Notes: generated by a model not told the origin, from the letters alone. 64,000 bases of DNA from Paenibacillus urinalis (GCF_028747985.1 NZ_CP118108.1:687501-751500), one strand, 5' to 3'. Positions 49,778 through 58,831 are shown, numbered from the stretch's first letter. Program-made: numbers and translations.

Positions 49778-50548
49778 TTAAGCCCTTTTTTTTCTTCCGA
49801 AGATCGGTTTAACGAGCACAAGTCCGATGGCTCCAATAGCGATGAGGGCAATGGCAGACAGCTGAATAGCGGGAAGCATATTGCCGAATATGTAGCCCAG
49901 AAGCAAAATGATGACCACGACGATGAGATAATTGATGATGGATTTCAGATTAAATCCAGCGCGTCTCGGTGACCGATGGGTCTCTTCATCCTCCGGTGCA
50001 TGATTAAAAGAGAGGAGAATCTGAATTAATACAATCGCGCCACCGGCGATGAGGGCTAATGTAAACAGGCTGATACTCGTATAGGATGATGGATCTTGGC
50101 CCGCTAACGAAGTCACCTGCCCGATGAGTCCCATTAGCAGAAATACCATCGATACCGCAGCCCAGGCAATCATGAGATTGAATTTAATTCCTTTGGTATT
50201 ATCTGTATTTTCATTATTAATCTTATCCGCATCTTTAGCTGAGACGGTGGAGGAGGCTTTCGAATTTGCAGCGGGTGCTGCTCCCAGCGCATATTTATTC
50301 TCTTCTTCTTTAATATACTTGTCCGGTTTACCGCCGAATAATTGCTTCAGATCGGTGCCCTTACGTTGTGCTTCTAAGATTTCCTGTCCCATGCGGAGCA
50401 GCAGCTCCTCGAGCTCGAGCTCAGGAATGCGCGAGTTCCTGACCTGTTCCTCGATCAGGGCATAGAACTCCCTGGAAGGAGATGTCATCTGACCAATGAC
50501 CGTAGTTTGCCGATTCCTGATCAGCATGATTTGTTTGCTGCGATTCAT
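49778..50548 (-). CDS. DUF1129-like membrane protein
   Basis: 256 residues. A cytoplasmic helical part (~1-105, SREFYALIEEQVRNSRIPEL, LEELLLRMGQEILEAQRKGT) is followed by four hydrophobic spans (AWAAVSMVFLLMGLIGQV, ISLFTLALIAGGAIVLIQIL, YLIVVVIILLLGYIFGNML, IALIAIGAIGLVLV) and a basic tail GRKKRA. This resembles the DUF1129/DUF1048-like group. ATG 50548 is 15 nt after GAGGAG; a GTG at 50563 overlaps that site, so the start is uncertain. Confidence 0.72.
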   Translation of the reverse strand: MNRSKQIMLIRNRQTTVIGQMTSPSREFYALIEEQVRNSRIPELELEELLLRMGQEILEAQRKGTDLKQLFGGKPDKYIKEEENKYALGAAPAANSKASSTVSAKDADKINNENTDNTKGIKFNLMIAWAAVSMVFLLMGLIGQVTSLAGQDPSSYTSISLFTLALIAGGAIVLIQILLSFNHAPEDEETHRSPRRAGFNLKSIINYLIVVVIILLLGYIFGNMLPAIQLSAIALIAIGAIGLVLVKPIFGRKKRA

Positions 50549-50957
50549 TACTTTATTGTCCACTCCTCTGTCCTATATCCGTACATCATATGAATAAAGT
50601 ATACGGGAGTAAGGTGGAATTAGCAAAGTTAGGTGTAGGCTTATTCTTTATAGAACAGCTGAGTATGATGAACAGCTACATATATTATGGCAGCGATGAC
50701 GGCAAGACAGAGAAATACACTTCCCAGGTGATGTTCAATCCAGTGGAACATGAGCTTCATGTGATATCTTCCTTTCCTGTAATCTTCGATTGCTGCTTGT
50801 TATTATTCCGAATCAGAGCTTGGATTAATCCGTCTCATTAAGTTTTATGAGGCCAATTCAGGGTCAGAGCGGGAGTGTATAGCCAGTTATCTCCTGTCAC
50901 ACACTATGTCGTGTGCTTATCTAAGAGCAGTACGCATATATAAGGAGGGTTTCGATC
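50549..50957. other. intergenic region with a doubtful ORF
   Basis: 409 bp. An 83-codon frame (50590-50841) has no ribosome site and a Cys/Leu-rich tail, so I do not call it. A hairpin ACACAC / GTGTGC is near 50900-50920. Confidence 0.45.
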
Positions 50958-51302
50958 ATGACACAGAACGATGCAACGAGACAGTATCTGTTAAACAGCC
51001 AGTCGAGAGGAGTCAAGGATGAGGTTGTGAAGGCAGAACATATTGAAGAAACAACGAGTCGTAATGAGGAATTTGCATGGGCTCATCAAGTGAGCCGTTC
51101 TGCAGAGACCCAGCGGGTGAAGGGAACAGCCCAGATCAGTGCTGAGATTGCGAATGTAGCACCCGTCTATCGGACAATAGCGGATACGGAGTTTGGATCA
51201 GATGATGAGGGAGTAATACCGCGCGGGGAGACTGAAGCGGAGCCTGTGGAATGGAAGGGCAAATCAGAAACCCATGCGATGTTTCGCCGGAGCTATGAAT
51301 AG
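50958..51302 (+). CDS. hypothetical hydrophilic protein (114 aa)
   Basis: A charged, probably partly disordered protein (MTQNDATRQYLLNSQSRGVK, EEFAWAHQVSRSAETQRVKG, SETHAMFRRSYE) with no membrane span. The strong site ATAAGGAGGG 8 nt before the ATG supports expression. I do not recognise a family; lies alone before a hydrolase gene. Confidence 0.68.
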   Translation: MTQNDATRQYLLNSQSRGVKDEVVKAEHIEETTSRNEEFAWAHQVSRSAETQRVKGTAQISAEIANVAPVYRTIADTEFGSDDEGVIPRGETEAEPVEWKGKSETHAMFRRSYE

Positions 51303-51449
51303 GCCATAGAGAATTCCATGGAGTGGATTGACTTTCGGTAAAGAATGGTGCTACACTATCTTCAACTAATTCACATTAAACTTATCGGAATTAATTGAAA
51401 TATAGTTTGGTATTCGTTTAGGTGTTACTTTTTACTGGGAGGAAGTCAT

Positions 51450-52280
51450 ATGGAACGACAAATTGGCATTAAGCATGGGGAAGAGGAAATAGCAGCAACG
51501 ATCCATTATCCGGTGGTATCCGAAATCTCAGAAGGCAAGAAGCCGGCACGAGTACCGCTGATCGTTATTTGCCATGGGTTTGTTGGTAATCGTATTGGTG
51601 TTGACCGTTTATTTGTCAAAACGGCGAGAGAACTGGCGGAGGACGGGAACCTGGTGCTTCGGTTTGATTATATCGGCTGTGGTGAGAGTACAGGTGAATA
51701 TGGCGCTGAAGGGCTGCAGTCGATGATAAATCAGACGAAGAGCGTGCTTGACTATGCCCTGGATTGCTGTGATGTCGATCCTCAGCAGGTGACGCTGCTA
51801 GGTCACAGTCTCGGAGGAGCTACAGCACTTCATACCGCAGTAAGGGACAAGCGAGTAACTAAGCTTATTCTGTGGTCTGCTGTAGGGTATCCTTTTAATG
51901 ACATTATAAAAATAACAGGCCGTGACAAATACGACACCTCTGTCAAAGAGGGGGCGGCAGATTATTTAGGCTATCGCTTTACTCCGGCATACTTTGAATC
52001 GCTCGCCGATTTCCAGCCGTTTCAGGAGGCGCTCAAATTCTCAGGCGATGTGCTGGTCATTCACGGAACGAGCGATGATACGATCCCGGTCGATTACGCC
52101 TTTTTATATCAGAAGGTATTCTGGATGCGCAGCGAGGGTCGCTGTGATAAGGATATTATTTTTCAAGGAGACCATACCTTTTCCTCGGGACCGGAACGTG
52201 AGCAGCTCATCAAGCGTACCCGTGCGTGGTTAACAGAGCAGCGTACCGCCAATCAAGACTGGCAGCATTGGATGATCTAA
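51450..52280 (+). CDS. alpha/beta hydrolase (serine esterase/peptidase type)
   Basis: 276 residues, cytoplasmic. VPLIVICHGFVGNRIG supplies the oxyanion hole; nucleophile Ser120 in LLGHSLGGATA; Asp in HGTSDDTIPVDY; His in QGDHTFSSG. RFDYIGCGESTGEY is typical of S9-like/cinnamoyl-esterase-like hydrolases. GGGAGGAAG precedes the ATG. Substrate unknown. Confidence 0.9.
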   Translation: MERQIGIKHGEEEIAATIHYPVVSEISEGKKPARVPLIVICHGFVGNRIGVDRLFVKTARELAEDGNLVLRFDYIGCGESTGEYGAEGLQSMINQTKSVLDYALDCCDVDPQQVTLLGHSLGGATALHTAVRDKRVTKLILWSAVGYPFNDIIKITGRDKYDTSVKEGAADYLGYRFTPAYFESLADFQPFQEALKFSGDVLVIHGTSDDTIPVDYAFLYQKVFWMRSEGRCDKDIIFQGDHTFSSGPEREQLIKRTRAWLTEQRTANQDWQHWMI

Positions 52281-52390
52281 TGGAAGAAATAAATGTTTCA
52301 GTACTGAATCAATCAACTTTATTTCGTTCACCTCTAGATGTAAAATAAACACATACACCCATTCTACCTGTGTCTGGAGGCTTGGCAGCG

Positions 52391-53167
52391 ATGACTTTAC
52401 CTGCATTGTTTATTGCGCACGGTTCACCCACCCTCGTAATAGAGGACAACAACTACACAGCGTTCTTGAGAGAGCTTGGTGCCAGCTTACCGGTCCCAAA
52501 AGGTATTGCCTTATTCTCCGCTCATTATGATGAGCCGGTGCAGTCACTGTCTGCAGATGAGTTTCATACAACGATGCATGATTTTTACGGATTTCCTAAA
52601 GAAATGTACAAGATTGAATATCCTGCCCTGGGCGATCCGGAGCTGTCGATGCGGATTGGCCAATTGATGGCAGCGCACAATCTGCCTTACAAGCTCGTTA
52701 CAGGAAGAGGACTTGATCACGGTGCCTGGGTCATTCTTCGGCATATGTATCCAGAAGCGAATATTCCGGTCGTCAGCTTGTCTGTCGATTCCATGCGGTC
52801 AGAGCAGGAGCAATACCGTATCGGCTGTATGCTGGAGCCTTTAAGACACGAGGATATATTAGTGATTGGCAGCGGCGGGCTGGTACATAATTTGAGGAAG
52901 CTTAGTCCAGATTCAGAACCCGCAGCGTGGGCTGCCGAGTTTGATGAATGGCTCACAGTGAAGCTGGATGAGTGGAATCTTCGAGACCTCTATGATTACG
53001 AGAAAAAAGCCCCGAATGCCCAAGATGCGGTCCCTTCTTATGCTTCCGAGCATTTTGCACCCTTATTCTATGCGATGGGAGCAGCAGACAAGGAACGCAG
53101 AGCACAGAAGCTGTTTCAAGCCTATCAGTACGGCAGTTTGAGTCTGAATTGCTGGCAATTCGGTTAA
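52391..53167 (+). CDS. LigB/DODA-type extradiol dioxygenase
   Basis: 258 residues. Metal ligands His10 (FIAHGSP) and His45 (FSAHYDEP), plus GLDHGAWVIL and GSGGLVHNLRKL, fit the 4,5-DOPA-extradiol-dioxygenase-like (YgiD/LigB) group, which opens catecholic rings with Zn2+ or Fe2+. ATG 52391 is 10 nt after GGAGG; the longer start at 52370 precedes that site. Confidence 0.9.
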   Translation: MTLPALFIAHGSPTLVIEDNNYTAFLRELGASLPVPKGIALFSAHYDEPVQSLSADEFHTTMHDFYGFPKEMYKIEYPALGDPELSMRIGQLMAAHNLPYKLVTGRGLDHGAWVILRHMYPEANIPVVSLSVDSMRSEQEQYRIGCMLEPLRHEDILVIGSGGLVHNLRKLSPDSEPAAWAAEFDEWLTVKLDEWNLRDLYDYEKKAPNAQDAVPSYASEHFAPLFYAMGAADKERRAQKLFQAYQYGSLSLNCWQFG

Positions 53168-53184
53168 CTTATAACGAAGTTAAA

Positions 53185-53227
53185 GGCATTCCCTAATGGA
53201 AGAGACGATCTTCCCCCAGGGGATGCC
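53185..53227. terminator. terminator between convergent genes
   Basis: GGCATTCCCT / AGGGGATGCC (one mismatch) with a ~23-nt loop, between the dioxygenase and the 70-aa gene. T tract weak. Confidence 0.55.
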
Positions 53228-53261
53228 TTGTATTGTTTATATACGAGCAAGCCGGCAGGTC

Positions 53262-53474
53262 CTAAGATTTAAGCTCGAAGAACTCACAGTCCTGCCGCTG
53301 ATGATAGGCAATATCGCTAACACTGGATTGAATGACAATGGTCATCTCATCATAGCGAATAATAACACCACCAGAGTCGATCTGCTGGTTATCTTTAAAA
53401 ACGCGAATGCGTCTTTTGCGAGTCATGGCTTCTTCAAAGTCAAGGCTCGTGATTAAACGGCGATTCGTAGCCAA
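53262..53474 (-). CDS. small hypothetical protein (70 aa)
   Basis: MATNRRLITSLDFEEAMTRK, then RRIRVFKDNQQIDSGGVIIR and CEFFELKS at the end: compact, mixed alpha/beta, no membrane segment, predicted cytoplasmic. The only in-frame start is TTG 53474, 12 nt after GGAGG; an in-frame stop lies just upstream. Not a family I can name, but composition and ribosome site look genuine. Confidence 0.6.
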   Translation of the reverse strand: MATNRRLITSLDFEEAMTRKRRIRVFKDNQQIDSGGVIIRYDEMTIVIQSSVSDIAYHQRQDCEFFELKS

Positions 53475-53572
53475 GGGGTTGTCACACCTCCATCATGATT
53501 AAATGCCCATAGAAGCGGGTCGTGAAGAGAGTATACCACGGAAGCGTGCCGGTATGAATGGTTACAGCAAAA

Positions 53573-53595
53573 AGCAGGTCCCCGATAAACCTGCT
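53573..53595 (-). terminator. doxX terminator
   Basis: AGCAGGT / ACCTGCT stem; on the minus strand the T-run TTTTTG follows. Confidence 0.7.
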
Positions 53596-53666
53596 CCCCA
53601 TGTTTTTTCGATGGAGGAAGATTTATCAGGCGGCCTGCCCTGTTTCTATATCATCTATTTCGAGGC

Positions 53667-54200
53667 TTAGGTGTGCTGTGTCTTCGTGTTCACTTTTGCC
53701 ACCGGGTCCTTGCGATGTCTAAACTTGTTGTACATTCCGCGGATATAAGGGATTACCCAGTTATCGAGACCAATCTTAGCTGCATTGTATCCAGCGACAA
53801 CGATGAAGATCTGCAGAAGTACCAGCTGTGCATTCGTGCTCACCGTTCCCGAGAAGAGGAACGCGAAGTTCATGACCATCGCCATCACTGCAGCCAAGGT
53901 AGTGAAGCATCCAAGTAAGAGACCTACACCGACCAAGAATTCGCCAAGCGGTACGAGGAAGTTAAACAATTCTACGTTCGGAAGGGCAAAGCCTTCAAGG
54001 AAAGCACCCCACCAGCCTTGAACTGTAGCACCCTCACCTGTCGATTTCTCGATTGCTCCTGTCAGGAATCCTGTAGCATCAAAGCCTCCGCCCGTCAGCT
54101 TCTGCCAGCCGTGAGTCATCCAGTCATATCCGAGATATACCCGAAGTACGGTCAGCAGCCACATTGCAACCTTGTTTTCTCTCAGCCATGTTGTAAACAT
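53667..54200 (-). CDS. DoxX family membrane protein
   Basis: 177 residues with four predicted spans (WLLTVLRVYLGYDWM, LFNFLVPLGEFLVGVGLLLG, LAAVMAMVMNFAFLFSG, LLQIFIVVAGYNAAKIGL) and the DoxX-like GWQKL and GEFLVGVGLLLG motifs. DoxX relatives take part in quinone/thiol redox at the membrane. ATG 54200 has GGAG 8 nt upstream; GTG 54209 overlaps that site. An Fnr/CRP-like palindrome lies ~200 bp upstream. Confidence 0.88.
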   Translation of the reverse strand: MFTTWLRENKVAMWLLTVLRVYLGYDWMTHGWQKLTGGGFDATGFLTGAIEKSTGEGATVQGWWGAFLEGFALPNVELFNFLVPLGEFLVGVGLLLGCFTTLAAVMAMVMNFAFLFSGTVSTNAQLVLLQIFIVVAGYNAAKIGLDNWVIPYIRGMYNKFRHRKDPVAKVNTKTQHT

Positions 54201-54558
54201 ATAAACCACTCCATCCTTTTTTTTGTGAGGAATCGTAGGATTCCCCTTGTCTGAAGATAATTAGTTAATATCAAGATAGATTGAGCGATAGAAGTTAATG
54301 CCTTTATCTTTGTACACTCTTTTGCTCGTTCTATCTATAAAAGTGATCACTCTTTTGATGTCTTTATCTTAAAACATATCCCATCGTATGTTTGTGATAA
54401 AAATCACAATGTATCAAAAAAAACGCCTATTTCCATGAATCTCATCTGATCTGTGCAATTTATCGCAGGAAATCAAAGACATTTCGCTTGAATTTGTGAT
54501 TAAATGGTAGAAAAGCATGCTGCTACTTTCCCTGATGATGAAGGAGGAACACACTTAC
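54201..54558. other. divergent regulatory region (doxX / DUF3048 lipoprotein)
   Basis: 358 bp, AT-rich, containing the AAAAGTGATCACTCTTTT near-palindrome (54338-54355), a repeated CACTCTTTTG (54315-54324 and 54348-54357) and the Fnr-like site listed next. No gene seen. Confidence 0.55.
54393..54408. promoter_or_regulatory. Fnr/CRP-like palindrome
   Basis: TGTGA-TAAAAA-TCACA (54393-54408) fits the Bacillus Fnr motif TGTGA-N6-TCACA exactly. It may serve doxX, the lipoprotein gene, or both. Confidence 0.6.
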
Positions 54559-55638
54559 GTGCAGATCGTAGAAAAATGGAAGCCCTCATTATACATCCTA
54601 TTCTTACTCATCCTGCTCACAACCGCTTGCTCATCCAATAGCACGCCTGAAGCTGAGCCGTCAGAGCCGGTAGTGGAGACGCCGGGGCCCGCTGAGGAGT
54701 TAACAGAAGAGCCCGAAGCTGAGCCCGAGCCTGAGCTGGCTTATGCTGCTCCATTAACAGGTATTCGCTCTGCAGAGCCCGTTGATGAAAGACCTCTTGC
54801 GGTAATGATCAATAATGCCCCGGCAGCAAGACCCCAATCCGGACTTAGTCAAGCCGATCATATATATGAAGTGCTGGCTGAGGGGGGAATTACCCGGCTG
54901 ATTGCGATCTTCCAAAGCGGGGGAGCTGCCGAAACGTTAGGTCCAATCCGCAGCATTCGCCCGTACCTCATCGAGCTTGGCGAGAGCTATGGAGGTATAC
55001 TGGCGCATGCGGGAGGAAGCCCGGCTGCCTACTCGATACTGCAAAATGAAGGGAAGCCATATCTCGATGAAATCTCGAATGGCGGACCTTATTATTTCCG
55101 AAGCAGTGACCGCAAAGCACCGCACAATCTGTATTCTTCTGTCGATCAGCTGCGAGAAGGCGCAGAGAACCGAGGATACTCACTAGAGAACAACGCACCC
55201 GTATATTCGTATTTGGAGCAAGGAGCGGAGGTAAGCGGAGAAGCAGTCCGTTCATTTGATATTTATTATCTGAATGACAGCTATACTGTAAGCTACGAAT
55301 ACGACAGTACTATGCAGCAATATTTAAGGAGTGTGAATGGTGCTGAGGATCTGGATGCAAATGATGGAACGCACCTGGCTGCTTCGAATATTGTTGTGCT
55401 GTCGACCTCGCATAGGGTGCTGGACGATGTAGGCAGACTCGCCCTTGATCTGTCATCCGGCGGTGAGGCGATGCTGTTCCAGCAGGGCCAGCTGATTCGT
55501 GCAGAGTGGAAGAAATCCTCAGGGGACATCATTCGGTTCTATAAGGACGAGAAGGAGCTGCCGCTCGTTCCGGGAAAAAGCTTCTTCAGCATTGTGCCCG
55601 ATTCTCCGGCACTCGAAGAGCATATTACGTTTCATTAA
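54559..55638 (+). CDS. DUF3048 lipoprotein (YerB-like)
   Basis: 359 residues. A signal with lipobox (LYILFLLILLTTAC) gives a membrane-anchored lipoprotein, then an acidic Pro/Glu-rich linker (~30-65) and a DUF3048 domain: ERPLAVMINNAPAARPQSGL, IYEVLAEGGITRLIAIFQSG, GPIRSIRPYLIELGESYGG, AHAGGSPAAYSIL. Function is not established; the domain occurs in extracellular Bacillota proteins. GTG 54559 is 11 nt after AAGGAGG; the frame's longer ATG start (54517) would spoil the short lipoprotein signal. Confidence 0.88.
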   Translation: MQIVEKWKPSLYILFLLILLTTACSSNSTPEAEPSEPVVETPGPAEELTEEPEAEPEPELAYAAPLTGIRSAEPVDERPLAVMINNAPAARPQSGLSQADHIYEVLAEGGITRLIAIFQSGGAAETLGPIRSIRPYLIELGESYGGILAHAGGSPAAYSILQNEGKPYLDEISNGGPYYFRSSDRKAPHNLYSSVDQLREGAENRGYSLENNAPVYSYLEQGAEVSGEAVRSFDIYYLNDSYTVSYEYDSTMQQYLRSVNGAEDLDANDGTHLAASNIVVLSTSHRVLDDVGRLALDLSSGGEAMLFQQGQLIRAEWKKSSGDIIRFYKDEKELPLVPGKSFFSIVPDSPALEEHITFH

Positions 55639-55931
55639 CCACATAGTCAGATCATTATCGCTTATCTAAGCCATGAAGATCTAGCTATGTTTCTTTTTAC
55701 ACATGTGATGGTTATATCTAGGAATATCAAGGATAAGCATGGAAGTTTTGTGAGTTATTTGGATAAATGATGCGCGATCAGGTCACTCTACATGAAGATG
55801 GCAACGTAGAATTATGAAAATTGTTCGGTTTTTGTGTAAACGCGGTGTAAAGTATGTTAAGATATCAAATGTTGTCATTTCATTTCATTACATTACATTT
55901 CACGCAATATTTCTGTGAAGGGGATATAAGA
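55639..55931 (+). other. upstream region of the phosphate transport pair
   Basis: 293 bp containing the Pho-box-like repeats at 55835-55851 and a CATT-rich stretch (55870-55905). No gene or clear terminator is seen. Confidence 0.5.
55835..55856 (+). promoter_or_regulatory. PhoP box-like direct repeats upstream of the Pit pair
   Basis: TGTAAA (55835-55840) and TGTAAA (55846-55851) are 11 bp apart, i.e. TTTACA-N5-TTTACA on the other strand, near the TT(A/C)ACA-N5 Pho box. A degenerate third element (TTAAGA) follows at 55857. Confidence 0.45.
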
Positions 55932-56549
55932 ATGGCTTTGAAGAAGAAGAAGGATATATTTTTTGAGTCACTGGAAAGCATGGCGAATACGGTTGTACAA
56001 GCTGCGGACTATTTTGCCCAGCATGCCGGAAGCCTGAACAACATGGTCGAATTTACGAATCAAATGAAGAAGTATGAGACCGAGTGTGATAATTACACAC
56101 ATACCATTATTAAAGAGCTGAACAAGACGTTTATTACGCCGATCGAACGCGATGATATCATGGCGCTTGCTACGACGCTTGATGATGTGCTGGACGGTAT
56201 TGAAGCAACGGCATCCCGTTTCTACATGTACAATCTGACAGAACCGGATCAATATATTGTGCAGTTTGCTGAAATTATTCGCGAGTCTGCTTACGAAATT
56301 CAAAAAGCGGTACATTTGCTCTCTCAGAAGAAGCTGCTTGCCATCCGCGAGTATACGATTCGTTTGAACGATCTGGAGAATCAAGGGGACGAGCTTCTTC
56401 GTATTTGTATCAAGAACCTGTTCGACACGGTTACAGATCCAATTGAACTGATTAAACGCAAAGAAACTTACGAGCGTCTTGAGACGACAACCGATGCTTG
56501 CGAGCATGTTGCCAACCGTCTTGAATCGATCATTATGCGGAACTCGTAA
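55932..56549 (+). CDS. DUF47 PhoU-like accessory protein of the Pit transporter
   Basis: 205 residues, all-helical, as in B. subtilis YkaA. MALKKKKDIFFESLESMANT, TFITPIERDDIMALATTLDD and DPIELIKRKETYERLETTTD are family patterns. These proteins are thought to regulate or gate Pit. ATG 55932 follows AAGGGGA; the longer upstream frame is not supported. 14 bp from the pit start, so cotranscribed. Confidence 0.93.
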   Translation: MALKKKKDIFFESLESMANTVVQAADYFAQHAGSLNNMVEFTNQMKKYETECDNYTHTIIKELNKTFITPIERDDIMALATTLDDVLDGIEATASRFYMYNLTEPDQYIVQFAEIIRESAYEIQKAVHLLSQKKLLAIREYTIRLNDLENQGDELLRICIKNLFDTVTDPIELIKRKETYERLETTTDACEHVANRLESIIMRNS

Positions 56550-56563
56550 GGAGCAGATACATT

Positions 56564-57550
56564 ATGGATACTACTTTATGGGTATTAGGGATTGTCATCT
56601 TCCTGGCGTTGGCCTTCGATTTCATTAACGGGTTCCACGATACAGCGAATGCCATTGCAACATCGGTATCGACGAGAGCACTGACACCGCGCCGGGCTAT
56701 TATTCTTGCAGCCAGCATGAACTTTGTCGGGGCACTGATGTTTACTGGGGTTGCGAAAACGATCGGGGGCAGCGTTGCAGACCCGACGAAGCTCGATAAC
56801 GGGATTAATATCGTAATAGCAACGCTTATTGCTGCGATTGCCTGGAACCTGATCACCTGGTGGTTCGGGCTGCCGTCTTCTTCATCTCATGCACTGATTG
56901 GTGCGCTTGCCGGTGCCGTATTTATTGGAGAACGAAGCGAGCTGAATTGGGGCGGATTTACTGATATTGTTAAAGGTTTGATCTTATCTCCAATTATTGC
57001 GTTCGTGATTGGTTATGTCGTGATGATGTTACTGAAATGGATCTTTGCCAAGCGCAGTCCGCATACGGTCAACAAGGGCTTTCGTACCATGCAGATCTTT
57101 ACAGCTGCACTTCAATCTTTCACACACGGTACGAACGATGCACAGAAAGCGATGGGGATTATTACATTCGCTCTCGTGGCAGCTGGATTGCAGGATACGA
57201 TGGATGTTCCGCTGTGGGTTAAGATCGCAGCAGCAACAGCGATGGCAGCTGGTACAGCAGTCGGCGGTTGGAAGATTATCAAGACCATGGGTACAAAAAT
57301 ATTTAAGATTGAGCCGATTAACGGTTTTGCGGCCGATTTCTCAGCGGCATCCGTCATCTTCGGCGCAACGCTGCTGCACCTTCCGGTCAGCACCACACAT
57401 GCGATCACTTCGGCGATCCTCGGTGTAGGCTCAGCTAAACGCTTCAAATCCGTGAAATGGTCGCTGGCAGGACGTATTGTGGTAACCTGGTTTATCACCA
57501 TTCCGATCTGCGGTTTTCTTGCCGGCCTTATTATGTGGTTATTCTTCTAA
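56564..57550 (+). CDS. pit: inorganic phosphate transporter, PiT family
   Basis: 328 residues, about eight to ten spans. Duplicated PiT motifs are visible: DFINGFHDTANAIATSV near the start and ALQSFTHGTNDAQKAMG near 183, and GLPSSSSHALIG / LPVSTTHAITSAILG. Low-affinity metal-phosphate:H+ symport. Terminator follows. Pho-box-like repeats lie upstream of the pair. Confidence 0.94.
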   Translation: MDTTLWVLGIVIFLALAFDFINGFHDTANAIATSVSTRALTPRRAIILAASMNFVGALMFTGVAKTIGGSVADPTKLDNGINIVIATLIAAIAWNLITWWFGLPSSSSHALIGALAGAVFIGERSELNWGGFTDIVKGLILSPIIAFVIGYVVMMLLKWIFAKRSPHTVNKGFRTMQIFTAALQSFTHGTNDAQKAMGIITFALVAAGLQDTMDVPLWVKIAAATAMAAGTAVGGWKIIKTMGTKIFKIEPINGFAADFSAASVIFGATLLHLPVSTTHAITSAILGVGSAKRFKSVKWSLAGRIVVTWFITIPICGFLAGLIMWLFF

Positions 57551-57587
57551 GCACTTCGTTTTATATAAATAGATATACAATAAATAG

Positions 57588-57640
57588 AACCCGGATCACC
57601 GCGAAGCTGTGGATTCATTTCGCGTTGTTGCCGGGTTTTT
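57588..57640 (+). terminator. pit terminator
   Basis: AACCCGG / CCGGGTT with inner GCGAA / TTCGC, then TTTTT. Confidence 0.85.
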
Positions 57641-57718
57641 CGATCGCTCCATGTGGAAAATGTTTATAACTCTGTGAATATGGGGACATCTAAGAGTAAT
57701 AAAAGTCAAATAAAAAAG

Positions 57719-57737
57719 TTATCCACTTGTGGATAGA
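57719..57737. other. DnaA-box-like inverted pair
   Basis: TTATCCAC-TT-GTGGATAG: two inverted sequences each one base from TTATCCACA. Compare the near-identical palindrome at 63163. Confidence 0.4.
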
Positions 57738-57858
57738 TAAATCAGCTGAAATTATACAGTCCGTGCTTGCTTCTCTTTCAACGATTTGGGAATGAACAGA
57801 GATGAGGAAGCAGGGCTTTTTTGTTCCGTGATATCTGTGATAGATAGGGAAAGGCGTG

Positions 57859-57894
57859 ATGCCCCATTATTCGGACGATGGCAATAACCCATGA
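57859..57894 (+). CDS. possible 11-codon leader ORF overlapping corA start
   Basis: ATG 57859 has the best ribosome site in the region (GGGAAAGG) and encodes MPHYSDDGNNP before TGA at 57892, overlapping the corA ATG at 57878 in another frame. It could drive corA by coupling. Confidence 0.3.
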   Translation: MPHYSDDGNNP

Positions 57895-58831
57895 TCATAA
57901 ATTGGTCAAAGAGTTACATCTGCTCGATATTCGGATTGAGGATTATGATTTTGTGTGGACAGATTTCAGTGCTCCGACAGAAGAGGAATCCCGGCTGCTA
58001 AAGGATTATTTTCATTTTCATCCACTCGCTGTTGAAGATTGCCTGCACGTCCTTCAGCGCCCTAAGCTGGATTACTATGAGGATATTCAATTCATGGTGC
58101 TTCATGCGATCCGTGAGGAGGAGGAGAAGCCGCACGAGGTGGATCTGTTTCTTGGCCCGAACCTGCTGGTATCCTATCATCATGAGCCGCTTGACGAACT
58201 GAATCAGGCCTGGGAGCGTATCGGAGGAGAGGCGGAGAGGCGCACCATCTGGAGCAGAGCGCCCATTGCGGCGGCCTATACAGTGATGGATAAGCTGGTC
58301 GATGGATACTTCCCGGTCTTGTTTGCCATTGAGGATGAGCTGGCCGAGCTGGAAGGAAGGAGCGGTAACGCCCCGATGGATGAACTGGTCAATCACGTAT
58401 TTCTCATTCGAAGCAAGCTGCTTCGTTTGCGCAATACGATCGTGCCGATGCGGGATCTCTTGTATCGAATTGTTAACTCACAGCATATACAGGGGCAGAG
58501 CCGAAGTGATCATAAGCTGTATTTTATTGATATCTACGATCATCTGCTGAAGCTGACAGATATGCTGGACGCTGACCGGGAGATGACGGCAGATCTGCGG
58601 GACAGCTACATTTCGCTGAATTCGGATCGAATGAACAGCATTATGAAGACGCTGACGGTCATTACGACCTTGTTCATGCCCCTTACACTGATCGCCGGCA
58701 TCTATGGGATGAATTTTCATTATATGCCAGAGCTCGGCTATCGATATGGATATACAGCGGTCATCGTGGTAATGCTCCTGCTGGGCTGTGGAATGATGAT
58801 TTGGTTTAAGAAGAGAGGCTGGTTTAAATAA
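57878..58831 (+). CDS. CorA-family Mg2+/Co2+ transporter
   Basis: 317 residues. A large N-terminal cytoplasmic domain is followed by a long coiled-coil and two C-terminal spans; the signature YGMNF follows TM1 (TVITTLFMPLTLIAGIYGMN). The second span is YTAVIVVMLLLGCGMMIW, then a basic end. Ligand could be Mg2+, Co2+ or, for relatives, Zn2+. The ATG at 57878 lacks a proper ribosome site; a mini-ORF with a good site overlaps it, so the true start may be different or coupled. Confidence 0.9.
   Translation: MAITHDHKLVKELHLLDIRIEDYDFVWTDFSAPTEEESRLLKDYFHFHPLAVEDCLHVLQRPKLDYYEDIQFMVLHAIREEEEKPHEVDLFLGPNLLVSYHHEPLDELNQAWERIGGEAERRTIWSRAPIAAAYTVMDKLVDGYFPVLFAIEDELAELEGRSGNAPMDELVNHVFLIRSKLLRLRNTIVPMRDLLYRIVNSQHIQGQSRSDHKLYFIDIYDHLLKLTDMLDADREMTADLRDSYISLNSDRMNSIMKTLTVITTLFMPLTLIAGIYGMNFHYMPELGYRYGYTAVIVVMLLLGCGMMIWFKKRGWFK

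Larger units (their letters stand above)
57551..57877 (+). other. pit-corA intergenic region
   Basis: 327 bp: terminator at 57588-57640, DnaA-box-like palindrome at 57719-57737, mini-ORF at 57859-57894. No other gene. Confidence 0.55.

Noticed and set aside
50590..50841. 83-codon frame with a plausible start MNKVYGSKVELAKLG
   Set aside because: No ribosome binding site and an implausible Cys/Leu-rich C-terminus; kept as doubtful.
53196..53456. 86-codon plus-strand frame
   Set aside because: Mirror of the better-supported 70-aa minus-strand gene.
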